From positions 62,001-126,000 of the forward strand of contig NZ_BBXA01000028.1 of NCBI RefSeq assembly GCF_001014975.1: DNA of 64,000 nt. The letters are read 5' to 3'. Both the position numbers and the translations under genes were made by a program. Positions 55,161-63,874 of the stretch are shown piece by piece. Numbering within the stretch: the stretch's first letter is position 1; each line of letters opens with the position of its first letter. The notes under the pieces were generated by a model. It searched no databases, had not been told where the DNA came from, and worked only from the letters and a program-made list of their open reading frames with translations. This DNA is from Novosphingobium sp. MD-1. GTDB lineage: Bacteria; Pseudomonadota; Alphaproteobacteria; Sphingomonadales; Sphingomonadaceae.

Positions 55161-56924
55161 ATGGACTATCAGGAAATACCGGCGGATGCCGTCGGACTGC
55201 CAAAGCATCATCAGGCGACACACAGCGAAAAGCTGATCATCACGGCATCGTCGCTGGGCACGGTGTTCGAATGGTACGATTTCTACCTCTATGGTCTGCT
55301 GACCTCGATCATCGCGGCCAAGTTCCTGACCGGGCTGAACCCGACCACGTCGTTCATCATGGCGCTGCTGGTCTTTGCGGCGGGCTTCATCGTCCGCCCG
55401 TTCGGCGCGCTGGTCTTCGGCAAGATCGGCGATACCTTCGGCCGGCGCTATACCTTCATCATCACGCTGGTGGTGATGGGGCTTTCCACCTTCCTGGTCG
55501 GCTGCCTTCCCACCTACGAGACGGTCGGCGTCGCCGCGCCGATCATGCTGGTCGTCCTGCGCATGTTCCAGGGTCTGGCGCTGGGTGGCGAATACGGCGG
55601 CGCGGCGACCTACGTTGCCGAACATGCGCCCAATAACAAGCGCGGGCTCTATACCAGCTGGATCCAGATCACTGCCACGGCGGGCCTGGCCATGGCGCTG
55701 CTGATCGTGATCACGGTGCGTTCGCCCGTGACCGGCCTGGGCGAGGATGCGTTCAAGGCCTGGGGCTGGCGCGTTCCCTACCTGCTGTCGGGCCTGTTCC
55801 TGGTGGTGGGCCTGTGGCTGCGCCTGAAGCTGCATGAATCGCCGGTGTTCCAGAAGATGAAGTCGGAAGGCACCGCCTCCAAGGCGCCGCTGACCGAAGC
55901 GTTCGGCGAATGGAAGAACCTGAAAGTCGTACTCATCGCCTTCTTCGGCGCGATCGCCGGGCAGGCCGTGATCTGGTACACCGGTCAGCTCTACGCCATG
56001 TATTTCCTGGAAAAGATGCTCAAGGTGGATGGCATCCAGGCCAACACCCTGACGATCATCGCGCTGGCGATGGCCACGCCGTTCTTCCTGTTCTTCGGCT
56101 GGCTTTCGGACAAGGTCGGTCGCAAGCCGATCATCCTCGGCGGCGCGGCGCTGGCGGCGGTCACGCTGTTCCCCGTGTTCCATGCCTTGACCGACGCGGC
56201 CAACCCCGCGCTGGCGAAGGCCCAGGCCACGGCGCCGGTGAAAGTGACGGCGTTCCCCGGCGAATGCTCGTCGCAGTTCGATCCGGTGGGCGGCAACAAG
56301 TTCGACACCACCAGCTGCGATATCGTCAAGAACGCGCTCGCCAAGGCGGCGGTGAACTATGAGAACGTCGCCGCACCGGCTGGTGCCATCGCGTCGGTGA
56401 CCATCGGCGGGGAAACGATCCTGGCGCCCGATCCGTCCACGGTTTCCGGCGACGACCGGAAGAAGGCGATCGCCGCCTTCACCGCCAGGGTCGCGGGTGC
56501 GCCTGAAGTGAAGGCGAAGCCGGCGGAGGGCGACAAGCCCGCGGTCGAAGCCAAGCCCGCCGTGGTGGGCGAGCTGGAGAAGGTCGGCTATCCGGCCAAG
56601 GCCGATCCGGCGCAGATGAACAAGCCGCTCGTCGTCGCGCTGCTGTTCTACCTCGTGCTGCTGGTGACGATGGTCTACGGCCCGATCGCGGCCATGCTGG
56701 TGGAACTGTTCCCCAGCCGCATCCGCTACACCTCGATGTCGCTGCCCTATCACATCGGCAACGGCTGGCTGGGCGGACTGCTGCCGGCGATCGGTTTCGC
56801 GATGGTCGCGGCCAACGGCGATATCTACCACGGCTTCTGGTACCCGGTTGTGGTCGCGGCGGCCACCGTGGTGATCGGGCTGTTCTTCCTGCCCGAAACC
56901 TTCCGCCGGAACATCGACCAATGA
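55161..56924 (+). CDS. MHS-type MFS transporter with a large extracytoplasmic insertion
   Basis: Permease of 587 residues, against about 430-450 for typical metabolite:H+ symporters. N-terminal signatures are SLGTVFEWYDFYLYG and GKIGDTFGRRYTF (loop 2-3); the equivalent second-half motif is GWLSDKVGRKPIILG (loop 8-9). After helix 9 there is an insertion of about 120 residues rich in Ala/Lys/Pro, then helices 10-12 (YHIGNGWLGGLLPAIGF). By topology the insertion is periplasmic; it contains exactly two cysteines (GECSSQFD and TTSCDIVK) that could form a disulfide. The neighbours acs, porin and a propionyl-CoA synthetase-like gene suggest a short-chain carboxylate substrate. Confidence 0.85.
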   Translation: MDYQEIPADAVGLPKHHQATHSEKLIITASSLGTVFEWYDFYLYGLLTSIIAAKFLTGLNPTTSFIMALLVFAAGFIVRPFGALVFGKIGDTFGRRYTFIITLVVMGLSTFLVGCLPTYETVGVAAPIMLVVLRMFQGLALGGEYGGAATYVAEHAPNNKRGLYTSWIQITATAGLAMALLIVITVRSPVTGLGEDAFKAWGWRVPYLLSGLFLVVGLWLRLKLHESPVFQKMKSEGTASKAPLTEAFGEWKNLKVVLIAFFGAIAGQAVIWYTGQLYAMYFLEKMLKVDGIQANTLTIIALAMATPFFLFFGWLSDKVGRKPIILGGAALAAVTLFPVFHALTDAANPALAKAQATAPVKVTAFPGECSSQFDPVGGNKFDTTSCDIVKNALAKAAVNYENVAAPAGAIASVTIGGETILAPDPSTVSGDDRKKAIAAFTARVAGAPEVKAKPAEGDKPAVEAKPAVVGELEKVGYPAKADPAQMNKPLVVALLFYLVLLVTMVYGPIAAMLVELFPSRIRYTSMSLPYHIGNGWLGGLLPAIGFAMVAANGDIYHGFWYPVVVAAATVVIGLFFLPETFRRNIDQ

Positions 56925-56929
56925 CCAAT

Positions 56930-56965
56930 GGCGCCGCGCCTTGTGTTCGATCAAGGTGCGGCGCC
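56930..56965 (+). terminator. Stem-loop between the MFS gene and the acyl-CoA synthetase gene
   Basis: Arms of 14 bases (GGCGCCGCGCCTTG / CAAGGTGCGGCGCC, one G-U pair in RNA) and an eight-base loop, starting six bases after the MFS stop. There is no T tract, so it may be a weak terminator or a stability element within the operon. Confidence 0.5.
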
Positions 56966-57006
56966 GAACCCCTTGGTACGGGGACGGGGACAGGAGAGGT
57001 TCGACG

Positions 57007-58890
57007 ATGAGCGAAGCCTACAGCCGCGCATGGCGCGACAGTATCGAGCAGCCGGAACGGTTCTGGTCCGAAGCGGCCAAGGCGCTGGAGTGGACCTCCG
57101 CGCCTTCGCGCGTGTGGGACGAAGATGGCGGCTGGTTTCCCGACGGTACGCTCAACACTGCGCACAATTGTCTGGACCGGCATATCGCGGCGGGGCGGGG
57201 CGAAGCCGCCGCGCTGATCTATGACAGCCCGGTCACCGACACGATCCGGCAATACAGCTACGCCGAACTGCTCGAGGAAACCGGTCGCGTCGCCGCGATG
57301 CTGGCCTCGCTGGGCGTCGCCCGGGGGGACCGGGTGGTGCTCTACATGCCGATGATCCCCGAAACGGTGTTCGCCATGCTGGCCTGCGCGCGGCTGGGTG
57401 CGATCCATTCGGTGGTGTTCGGCGGCTTCGCGGCGCTCGAACTGGCCAAGCGCATCGACGACGCCACGCCCAAGGCGCTGCTGACCGCCTCGTGCGGGAT
57501 CGAAGGCGCGCGCGTCGTTGCCTACAAGCCGATGGTGGACGAGGCGCTGGCACTGGCGCAGCATCGGATCGAGCATGTCGTGCTGCTTCAGCGGGATCGG
57601 CTTGAAGGCACGCTGCACGCGCCGCGCGATCTCGACTGGCAAGTCTTGCGCGCCGCGACGGTGGCCGATCCCGTGCCCGCGCCGGTGCCGGTCGCGGCCG
57701 CCGATCCGCTCTATATCCTCTACACCTCCGGCACCACGGGCACGCCCAAGGGCGTGGTGCGCGAAAACGGCGGCCATGCCGTCGCGCTCGCCTGGTCGAT
57801 GGCCAATATCTATGACATCGGCGCGGGCGACGTGTTCTGGGCCGCGTCCGATGTGGGCTGGGTCGTCGGCCACAGCTACATCGTCTATGCGCCGCTGCTG
57901 GTGGGGGCGACGACGGTGCTGTTCGAGGGCAAGCCCGTGGGCACGCCCGATCCCGGCACGTTCTGGCGTACCATTGCGCGCCACGGCGTGAAGACCTTCT
58001 TCACCGCGCCCACCGCGATCCGCGCCATCCGCAAGGAAGACCCCGACGGCCGGTTCATCGACGAGATCGGTACCGGGCGGTGCCAGGCGATCTTCCTCGC
58101 GGGCGAGCGGGCCGATCCGGAAACGATCGCCTGGGCGGAAGGCTGCACGGCGCTGCCCGTGATCGACCACTGGTGGCAGACCGAACTCGGCTGGCCGGCG
58201 ATCGCCTCGTGCTTCGCGCTGGGCGATCTGCGCCGCAAGCGCGGCAGCGCCGGATTTCCCGTGCCGGGTTATGATTTCACGATCCTGTCGGAAGACGGCC
58301 ATCCCATGCCCGCCGGTGAAAGCGGCGCGGTCGCGATCCGCGCGCCCCTGCCGCCCGGGGCCTTCCGCACGCTGTGGAACAACAAGGCCGGTTACGAGAA
58401 GAACTTCCTGGCCTTCCCCGGCTTCTACGAGACGGGCGATGCCGGATACATCGACGCCGAAGGCTTCGTGCACATCATGGGGCGCACGGACGACATCATC
58501 AACGTCGCCGGGCACCGCCTGTCCACCGGCCAGATGGAGCAGATCGTCGCCGGGGTCGACGGCGTGGCCGAATGCGCGGTGATCGGCGCGGACGATGCCA
58601 TCAAGGGCATGATCCCCGTGGCGTTCGTGGTGCCGCGTGCGGGTGCTGAGGGCGACGACACGATGCGCGACCGGGTGATCCGGGCGGTGCGCGCGGAACT
58701 GGGGGCGGTCGCCGCGCTCAAGACCGCGTTCGTGGTGCAGCAACTGCCCAAGACCCGTTCGGGCAAAATCCTGCGCAACCTGTTGCGCAAGATCGTCAAT
58801 GGCGAGGATTTCACCACCCCGCCGACGATCGAGGACCCCGCGGTGCCCGATGCACTGAAGGCCGCGGTCGGCGGGCACGCGCTGGTCTGA
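57007..58890 (+). CDS. Propionyl-CoA synthetase-like AMP-forming acyl-CoA ligase
   Basis: Ligase of 627 residues homologous to acetyl-CoA synthetase. Motifs: YTSGTTGTPKGVVRENGGH, GRTDDIINVAGHRLSTGQ and K587 in [15 protein letters not shown]. The core active-site motif reads HWWQTELGWPAIA; the QTExGWP form is the PrpE-type variant rather than the QTETGG of Acs, which supports propionate or another short acid as substrate. The ATG at 57007 has AGGAGAGG eight bases upstream; an earlier start in the frame lacks similarity. No prpBCD genes are present. A bidirectional terminator lies immediately downstream. Confidence 0.88.
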   Translation: MSEAYSRAWRDSIEQPERFWSEAAKALEWTSAPSRVWDEDGGWFPDGTLNTAHNCLDRHIAAGRGEAAALIYDSPVTDTIRQYSYAELLEETGRVAAMLASLGVARGDRVVLYMPMIPETVFAMLACARLGAIHSVVFGGFAALELAKRIDDATPKALLTASCGIEGARVVAYKPMVDEALALAQHRIEHVVLLQRDRLEGTLHAPRDLDWQVLRAATVADPVPAPVPVAAADPLYILYTSGTTGTPKGVVRENGGHAVALAWSMANIYDIGAGDVFWAASDVGWVVGHSYIVYAPLLVGATTVLFEGKPVGTPDPGTFWRTIARHGVKTFFTAPTAIRAIRKEDPDGRFIDEIGTGRCQAIFLAGERADPETIAWAEGCTALPVIDHWWQTELGWPAIASCFALGDLRRKRGSAGFPVPGYDFTILSEDGHPMPAGESGAVAIRAPLPPGAFRTLWNNKAGYEKNFLAFPGFYETGDAGYIDAEGFVHIMGRTDDIINVAGHRLSTGQMEQIVAGVDGVAECAVIGADDAIKGMIPVAFVVPRAGAEGDDTMRDRVIRAVRAELGAVAALKTAFVVQQLPKTRSGKILRNLLRKIVNGEDFTTPPTIEDPAVPDALKAAVGGHALV

Positions 58891-58898
58891 ACCTTTCG

Positions 58899-58927
58899 CC
58901 CGGCCGCATCGGCGCGATGCGGCCGGG
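58899..58927. terminator. Bidirectional terminator between the ligase and tetR genes
   Basis: Perfect 12-base arms (CCCGGCCGCATC / GATGCGGCCGGG) with a five-base loop, filling the space between two convergent genes. CTTT precedes it on the plus strand, which gives AAAG-type pairing rather than a strong T tract on that side. Confidence 0.75.
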
Positions 58928-59566
58928 TCAGGGCCTCGGTCCGAAAGCGGCCATGAAGATGTCGGTGACGTTGCGCGCTTCGGTTTCGACAGCCGCCGGC
59001 TCAGGGGGTGGCGCGCCCCACAGGATGCGCCGGTGCATCCCGCCAAGGCACAGCGAGGTCAACGCGTCGGCCGCCAGCTGCGGATCGGCCTGGCGCAATT
59101 GTCCGCTGGCCATTCCATCCGCCATGAAATCCCGTAGCATCGCCAGCGTGGGGCCGGGCGCGCGTTCGAAGAACAGCTGACCCAGCTCCGGATTGCGTCC
59201 GCTTTCCGCCACGATCAGCCGGTGCAGGCGCAACGGTTCGGGCAGGGTCAGCTTTGCCATGAAGCTGCGCGTGAATTGCAGAACGGCCGAAGGCATGTCC
59301 TTAGACGGGCGCAACAGGTCGGCGAACTGCTGGCGATAGGCGGCGGTGGCCTCATCCAGCACTGCCGCGAACAGGTCTTCCTTGTTGGGAAAATAGCTCC
59401 ACAGCGTGGCCTTGGAGCCGCCCAGTTCGGCGGCGATCGCGGACATCGAGGTGGCGGCATAGCCGTTGTCGAGGAACTGGCGCTTGGCCACTTCGACAAT
59501 GGCTTCGCGCCTGTCGATCTTGCGCGCCTCGCGCTTTCCGGGAGCTTTCTTTGCTGACTGCGGCAT
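58928..59566 (-). CDS. TetR/AcrR family repressor of the efflux operon
   Basis: Regulator of 212 residues. A basic N-terminus precedes the helix-turn-helix TSMSAIAAELGGSKATLWSYF followed by PNKEDLFAAVLDE. The C-terminal domain resembles AcrR-type ligand-binding domains (TetR_C). It is transcribed away from a tripartite efflux operon with 84 bases between the two start codons. Two inverted repeats sharing the half-site ACCGTA lie there, so it most likely represses both itself and the pump until a drug or toxic metabolite binds. Confidence 0.9.
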   Translation of the reverse strand: MPQSAKKAPGKREARKIDRREAIVEVAKRQFLDNGYAATSMSAIAAELGGSKATLWSYFPNKEDLFAAVLDEATAAYRQQFADLLRPSKDMPSAVLQFTRSFMAKLTLPEPLRLHRLIVAESGRNPELGQLFFERAPGPTLAMLRDFMADGMASGQLRQADPQLAADALTSLCLGGMHRRILWGAPPPEPAAVETEARNVTDIFMAAFGPRP

Positions 59567-59567
59567 G

Positions 59568-59582
59568 ACCGTACTATACGGT
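59568..59582. promoter_or_regulatory. Operator candidate 1 (ACCGTA-N3-TACGGT)
   Basis: Perfect inverted repeat directly upstream of the tetR start codon. It shares its half-site with a second repeat about 60 bases away next to the efflux operon, which points to the TetR-family regulator as the ligand. It would block tetR initiation if bound. Confidence 0.65.
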
Positions 59583-59593
59583 ACAGTTTTATG

Positions 59594-59621
59594 TTGACAA
59601 GACCCCGTGCGGCGTTAATGC
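59594..59621 (+). promoter_or_regulatory. Possible sigma-70 promoter of the efflux operon
   Basis: TTGACA at 59594-59599 matches the -35 consensus. After 16-17 bases there is a weak -10 candidate TAATGC (59616-59621). The second operator candidate starts three bases beyond it, where a bound repressor would block transcription. Confidence 0.45.
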
Positions 59622-59623
59622 CT

Positions 59624-59645
59624 AACCGTACCACAGAGTACGGTT
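59624..59645. promoter_or_regulatory. Operator candidate 2 (AACCGTAC-N6-GTACGGTT)
   Basis: Perfect eight-base arms around CACAGA, ending five bases before the start of the outer membrane factor gene. It contains the same ACCGTA/TACGGT half-sites as operator candidate 1 but with wider spacing (eight bases instead of three). Confidence 0.65.
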
Positions 59646-59650
59646 TTCCC

Positions 59651-61138
59651 ATGACTCATCACCATTCCCGTTTTCTTCCGGTGCTTGCGCTCGGCGGCTC
59701 GCTGTTGCTGGGTGCCTGCGCGTCGATTCCGCACCAGGGACCGGCGCCGACGATTCGCGCGGCGGACAGCTTTGCCGCCACGCGCGCGCTTGCCCCCCAG
59801 CCCGTGCCGGCGAACGGGGTGCCAGCTGCGGCCTGGCCCGAAGCCAATTGGTGGAACGCTTACGGCGACAGCCAGTTGACCGCGCTGATCGAGGAAGGAC
59901 TGGCCGGCGCACCCGATCTGGCGGCGGCGGCGGCGCGCCTGCGCGCGGCGCGCGCCCTGGCGCAGCAGGCCGGCGCCGCACGCCTGCCGTCGCTGGGCGT
60001 GCAGGGCAGCGTGGGCGAAAACAAGCAGAGCTACAATAACGGTATCCCGCGCGCCTTCGTGCCGAAGGGGTGGAACGATACCGGGCAGGTCGCCGCCACG
60101 CTGGAATTCGACCTCGATCTTTGGGGGCGCAACCGGGCCGCGCTGGCGGCCGCCACCTCGCAGGCCGAAGCGGCGCGGATCGATCTGGAACAGGCGCGGC
60201 TGGTGCTGTCGACCAACATCGCCAGCGCCTATGCCGATCTTGCCCGTCTCACGGCGGAACGCGCGGTGCAGGCACGGGCGCTGGAACTGCGGCAGCAAAC
60301 GCGCGCGCTGGTGTCCGACCGCGTGACCACGGGCCTCGATACGCGCGGCGAACTGAAGCAGGCCGATGCCGCCGTGCCGGCCTCGCGCGCTGATCTTGCC
60401 GCCACCGACGAAATGATCGCGCTCACCCGCAACCGCATCGCCGCGCTGGTGGGCAAAGGGCCGGATCGCGGCAGGGACATCGCGCTGCCCGCCGTGGTGG
60501 CAACCGCGCGGGGCTTGCCGGTGGACGTCACCACCGACCTGATCGGCCGCCGGCCTGACATCGCCGCCGCCCGTGCCCGGGTGGAAGCCGCCGCCAGCCG
60601 CATCAAGGTGGCGCGCGCCGATTTCTATCCGGCGATCAAGCTGAGTGCGCTGGCGGGGTTCCAGGCGCTGGGCCTTGGCAACCTGTTCGACAGCGGCTCC
60701 ACCTATGGGCAGGTCGGCCCCGCGATCAGCCTGCCGCTGTTCCGGGGCGGGGCGCTGCAGGGCCAGTACCGGCAGGCGCGCGCCACCTATGACGAGGCGG
60801 TCGCTAGCTATGACGGCACGGTTGCCACGGCGTTCCACGAAGTGGCCGATGCCGTCGCCAGCCGCAACGCGCTGGCGGCCCGCCTCGGGGAAAGCCGGCA
60901 GGCGCTGGCGGCATCGGAGCAGGCCTATGCCATTGCCCGGCAGCGCTACGAAGGCGGGCTTTCCACGTACCTCAACGTTCTGACCGCCGAGCAGCAGGTG
61001 CTGCAGAGCCGGATGGCCGTCGCCGATCTGGAAGCGCGTGCCTTCTCGCTAGATGTTGCCCTTGTCCGTGCGCTCGGCGGCGGATTTTCGATCACCAGCA
61101 CCGCGATTGCCGCACCGAAGGATTCCTCCCATGGCTGA
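59651..61138 (+). CDS. Outer membrane efflux lipoprotein (NodT/OprM family)
   Basis: TolC-like channel of 495 residues. The signal peptide ends in the lipobox LLLGAC with lipidation at C23. Two OEP repeats follow (about 90-280 and 300-485), with typical LIGRRPDIAAARARVEAA and GPAISLPLFRGG and the coiled-coil helices that form the periplasmic tunnel. The ATG at 59651 begins the signal peptide. The stop overlaps the membrane-fusion gene by eight bases. With the next two genes it makes a complete tripartite exporter. Confidence 0.93.
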   Translation: MTHHHSRFLPVLALGGSLLLGACASIPHQGPAPTIRAADSFAATRALAPQPVPANGVPAAAWPEANWWNAYGDSQLTALIEEGLAGAPDLAAAAARLRAARALAQQAGAARLPSLGVQGSVGENKQSYNNGIPRAFVPKGWNDTGQVAATLEFDLDLWGRNRAALAAATSQAEAARIDLEQARLVLSTNIASAYADLARLTAERAVQARALELRQQTRALVSDRVTTGLDTRGELKQADAAVPASRADLAATDEMIALTRNRIAALVGKGPDRGRDIALPAVVATARGLPVDVTTDLIGRRPDIAAARARVEAAASRIKVARADFYPAIKLSALAGFQALGLGNLFDSGSTYGQVGPAISLPLFRGGALQGQYRQARATYDEAVASYDGTVATAFHEVADAVASRNALAARLGESRQALAASEQAYAIARQRYEGGLSTYLNVLTAEQQVLQSRMAVADLEARAFSLDVALVRALGGGFSITSTAIAAPKDSSHG

Positions 61139-62282
61139 AGCCGATCCCGCCGTTCCGACCGAAGGCGCCCAGATTGCCCCTGCATCCGGCGCCAGCGAGA
61201 AACGCCGCACCGCTCTGCGCGCGATCGCGGCGGCCGTGGTGCTGGCCGCCCTTGCCTATGGCTTGTGGTACGTCCTCGTCGGCAGTCACTACGTCGAGAC
61301 CGACAATGCCTATGTCGGGGCCGATACCGCCAGCGTGACGTCGATGGTCGCGGCGCAGGTTGCGGGCGTTCCGGTGCAGGATACGCAAGTCGTGAAAAAG
61401 GGCGATGTGCTGGTGCAGCTCGACGATCGCGATGCCCGCATCGCGCTGGCACAGGCCGAGGCGGAACTGGCCAAGGCCCGCCGGATGTATGGCCAGACGG
61501 CGGCGACCAGCACGGCGCTGGCGGCGCAGGTCGCCGCGCGCGAGGCAGACATCACCCGCGCCCGGGCGCAGCTTGCCGCAGCCGAGGCGGAGTTCACCAA
61601 GGCCCGGATCGATCTCGACCGTCGCCGCCGCCTCGCACCCAATGGGGCGGTGTCCGGCGAGGAACTGACGAGCGCGACCAACGCCTTCGCGGCGGCGCAG
61701 GCCAATCTCGAACTCGCCCGCGCTGGCGTGGCGCAGGCCGCATCCACCCGTGGCGCGGCCAGCGGGCAACTCGCCGCCAACAACGCGCTGATCGCGGGCA
61801 CCAGCGTCGCCACCGCGCCCGAAGTCCAGGCCGCCGAGGCCCGCGTGGCGCAGGCCCGGCTCGATCTGGAGCGCACGGTGGTCCGCGCGCCCGTCGATGG
61901 CATCGTCACGCGGCGCAACGTCCAGGTGGGCCAGCGCGTCGCGCCCGGCGGTGTGCTGATGCTGGTGGTGCCGGTGGGCCAGCTCTATGTCGACGCCAAT
62001 TTCAAGGAAGGCCAGCTTGCCAAGGTGAAGATCGGCCAGCCGGTCACGCTCACGTCCGATCTCTACGGCGGCGGCGTGACCTATCATGGCAAGGTGACCG
62101 GGCTTTCGGGCGGCACCGGTGCGTCCTTTGCGCTGATCCCCGCGCAGAATGCCACGGGCAACTGGATCAAGGTCGTCCAGCGCCTGCCCGTGCGTGTCAC
62201 GCTCGATCCGCAGGAACTGCGCGATCATCCGCTGCGTGTCGGCCTGTCGATGACCGCCGAGGTTGACGTTTCCGGTAAGTGA
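61131..62282 (+). CDS. emrA: EmrA-type membrane fusion protein (HlyD family)
   Basis: Periplasmic adaptor of 383 residues. A cytoplasmic tail and one membrane helix (about 29-50) precede the lipoyl half-motif VETDNAYVGADTASVTSMVA, a long Ala/Glu-rich coiled coil (about 100-235), the second lipoyl half VRAPVDGIVTRRNVQVGQRV, and a beta-barrel domain. Motifs match EmrA of multidrug efflux pumps. The ATG overlaps the upstream gene by eight bases; emrB follows after 12 bases. Confidence 0.93.
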   Translation: MAEADPAVPTEGAQIAPASGASEKRRTALRAIAAAVVLAALAYGLWYVLVGSHYVETDNAYVGADTASVTSMVAAQVAGVPVQDTQVVKKGDVLVQLDDRDARIALAQAEAELAKARRMYGQTAATSTALAAQVAAREADITRARAQLAAAEAEFTKARIDLDRRRRLAPNGAVSGEELTSATNAFAAAQANLELARAGVAQAASTRGAASGQLAANNALIAGTSVATAPEVQAAEARVAQARLDLERTVVRAPVDGIVTRRNVQVGQRVAPGGVLMLVVPVGQLYVDANFKEGQLAKVKIGQPVTLTSDLYGGGVTYHGKVTGLSGGTGASFALIPAQNATGNWIKVVQRLPVRVTLDPQELRDHPLRVGLSMTAEVDVSGK

Positions 62283-62294
62283 GGAGGCGGTCCC

Positions 62295-63824
62295 ATGGCC
62301 GGTTCGACTGAGGCTCCCGTAGCGATCCGTGGCGCCGCGCTGGCGATCGCCGGGATCGTGCTGGCGGCGTCCAACTTCATGGTCGTGCTAGATACGACCA
62401 TTGCCAACGTTTCGGTACCGCACATCGCGGGCAGCCTTGGCATTTCCACCAGCCAGGGAATCTGGATCATCACGTCCTATTCCGTGGCGGAGGCGATCTG
62501 CGTTCCGCTGACCGGCTGGCTTGCCGGCCGTTTCGGCGCGGTGCGTACCTTCATTTTCTGCATGATGGGCTTCGGCATCTTCTCGATGCTGTGCGGCATG
62601 TCGCCCACGCTCGGGATGCTCGTCGCCTGCCGGATCGGACAAGGACTGTGCGGTGGGCCGCTGATGCCGCTGTCGCAGACGCTGTTGATGCGCATCTTTC
62701 CGCCGGAACAGCGCAACCAGGCGATGGCGCTGTGGGCGATGACCACGGTCGTCGCGCCCATTCTCGGCCCGATCTTCGGCGGTTCGATCAGCGATGCGTG
62801 GTCGTGGCACTGGATATTCTTCATCAACGTGCCGGTGGTTCTGCTGTGCAGCTTCGGCGCGATGCGGGTGTTGCGCCCGGCCGAAACGCCGACGGAAGAC
62901 CTGCGCGTCGACCGTACCGGCCTGGTGCTGATGATCATCTGGATCGGCGCGTTGCAGATCCTGCTCGATCTGGGGCGCGAGCGCGACTGGTTCGGCGATC
63001 CGCTGATCGTGGCACTGGGCATCATCGCGGTGATCTTCTTCGCGATCTTCCTGGCCTGGGAACTGACGGAGGAGCAGCCGATCGTCGATCTGCGCGTGTT
63101 CCGGCACCGGGGGTTCACGGTATCCACGCTGTCGCTGGCGCTGACCTACGGATGTTTTTTCGCAACCTCGGTCATCATCCCGCAATACCTGCAGGTCGGG
63201 CTTGGCTACACGTCCACCGATGCCGGCTATGCCACCTCGTTCATCGGCGTGGGTGCGGTGATCATGGCCCCCATCGTCGGGCGGCTGGCGTCGAAAGTGG
63301 ACCTGCGCTTGCTCGTTTTCGGCGGCATCCTGTGGCTGGGCATGGTGTCCTGGCTGCGGTCGGGCTGGACGGCGGATGCCGATTTCTGGACGCTGTCGTT
63401 CCCGCAGATGGTGCAGGGCTTCGGGATGCCGGCCTTCTTCATCGCGGCGACCGCGCTGGGCCTGAGCGCGGTGGAGCCGCGCGAAACGGCATCGGCGGCC
63501 GGGGTGATGAGCTTCATGCGGACGATGGCGGGCGCGATCGGCGCGTCCATCGCCACGACCTACTGGGACGATAGCCAGCGCGTCGCGCGCAGCGAGATCG
63601 TCGGGCGTCTCAACACCACGCAGACGGCGGACCGGCTTTCGTCGCAAGGTTTTTCGCTCGATCAGACGCGACAGGTCATCGCCAACATCGTCGATCGCGA
63701 AAGCCTGGCGCAGGCGACCAACCACGTCTTCCTGGTGCTGGCCGTGCTGTTCGTGGTGTCGGCCATGGTCATCTGGCTGACGCCCAAGCCAAGCCGCGAA
63801 GTGGATAGCTCGGCCGCGCATTGA
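62295..63824 (+). CDS. emrB: DHA2-family MFS drug exporter (EmrB)
   Basis: Inner membrane permease of 509 residues with 14 predicted helices. DHA2 signatures: FMVVLDTTIANVSVPHIAGS, WIITSYSVAEAICVPLTGWL, GRFGAVRTF, and the RIGQGLCGGPLMPLSQTLLM antiporter motif. It would pump hydrophobic drugs or uncouplers using the proton gradient, with the adaptor and outer membrane channel encoded upstream. GAGGAGG lies about eight bases before the ATG. A strong terminator-type hairpin follows. Confidence 0.94.
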   Translation: MAGSTEAPVAIRGAALAIAGIVLAASNFMVVLDTTIANVSVPHIAGSLGISTSQGIWIITSYSVAEAICVPLTGWLAGRFGAVRTFIFCMMGFGIFSMLCGMSPTLGMLVACRIGQGLCGGPLMPLSQTLLMRIFPPEQRNQAMALWAMTTVVAPILGPIFGGSISDAWSWHWIFFINVPVVLLCSFGAMRVLRPAETPTEDLRVDRTGLVLMIIWIGALQILLDLGRERDWFGDPLIVALGIIAVIFFAIFLAWELTEEQPIVDLRVFRHRGFTVSTLSLALTYGCFFATSVIIPQYLQVGLGYTSTDAGYATSFIGVGAVIMAPIVGRLASKVDLRLLVFGGILWLGMVSWLRSGWTADADFWTLSFPQMVQGFGMPAFFIAATALGLSAVEPRETASAAGVMSFMRTMAGAIGASIATTYWDDSQRVARSEIVGRLNTTQTADRLSSQGFSLDQTRQVIANIVDRESLAQATNHVFLVLAVLFVVSAMVIWLTPKPSREVDSSAAH

Positions 63825-63829
63825 TCCGG

Positions 63830-63864
63830 GGCCGGGGCGGACGGTAATCGCGCCCGCCCCGGCC
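63830..63864. terminator. Bidirectional terminator between emrB and a TonB receptor gene
   Basis: Perfect 11-base arms (GGCCGGGGCGG / CCGCCCCGGCC) with a 13-base loop, followed by TTT on the plus strand. It lies between two convergent genes. Confidence 0.75.
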
Positions 63865-63874
63865 TTTCCGACGA

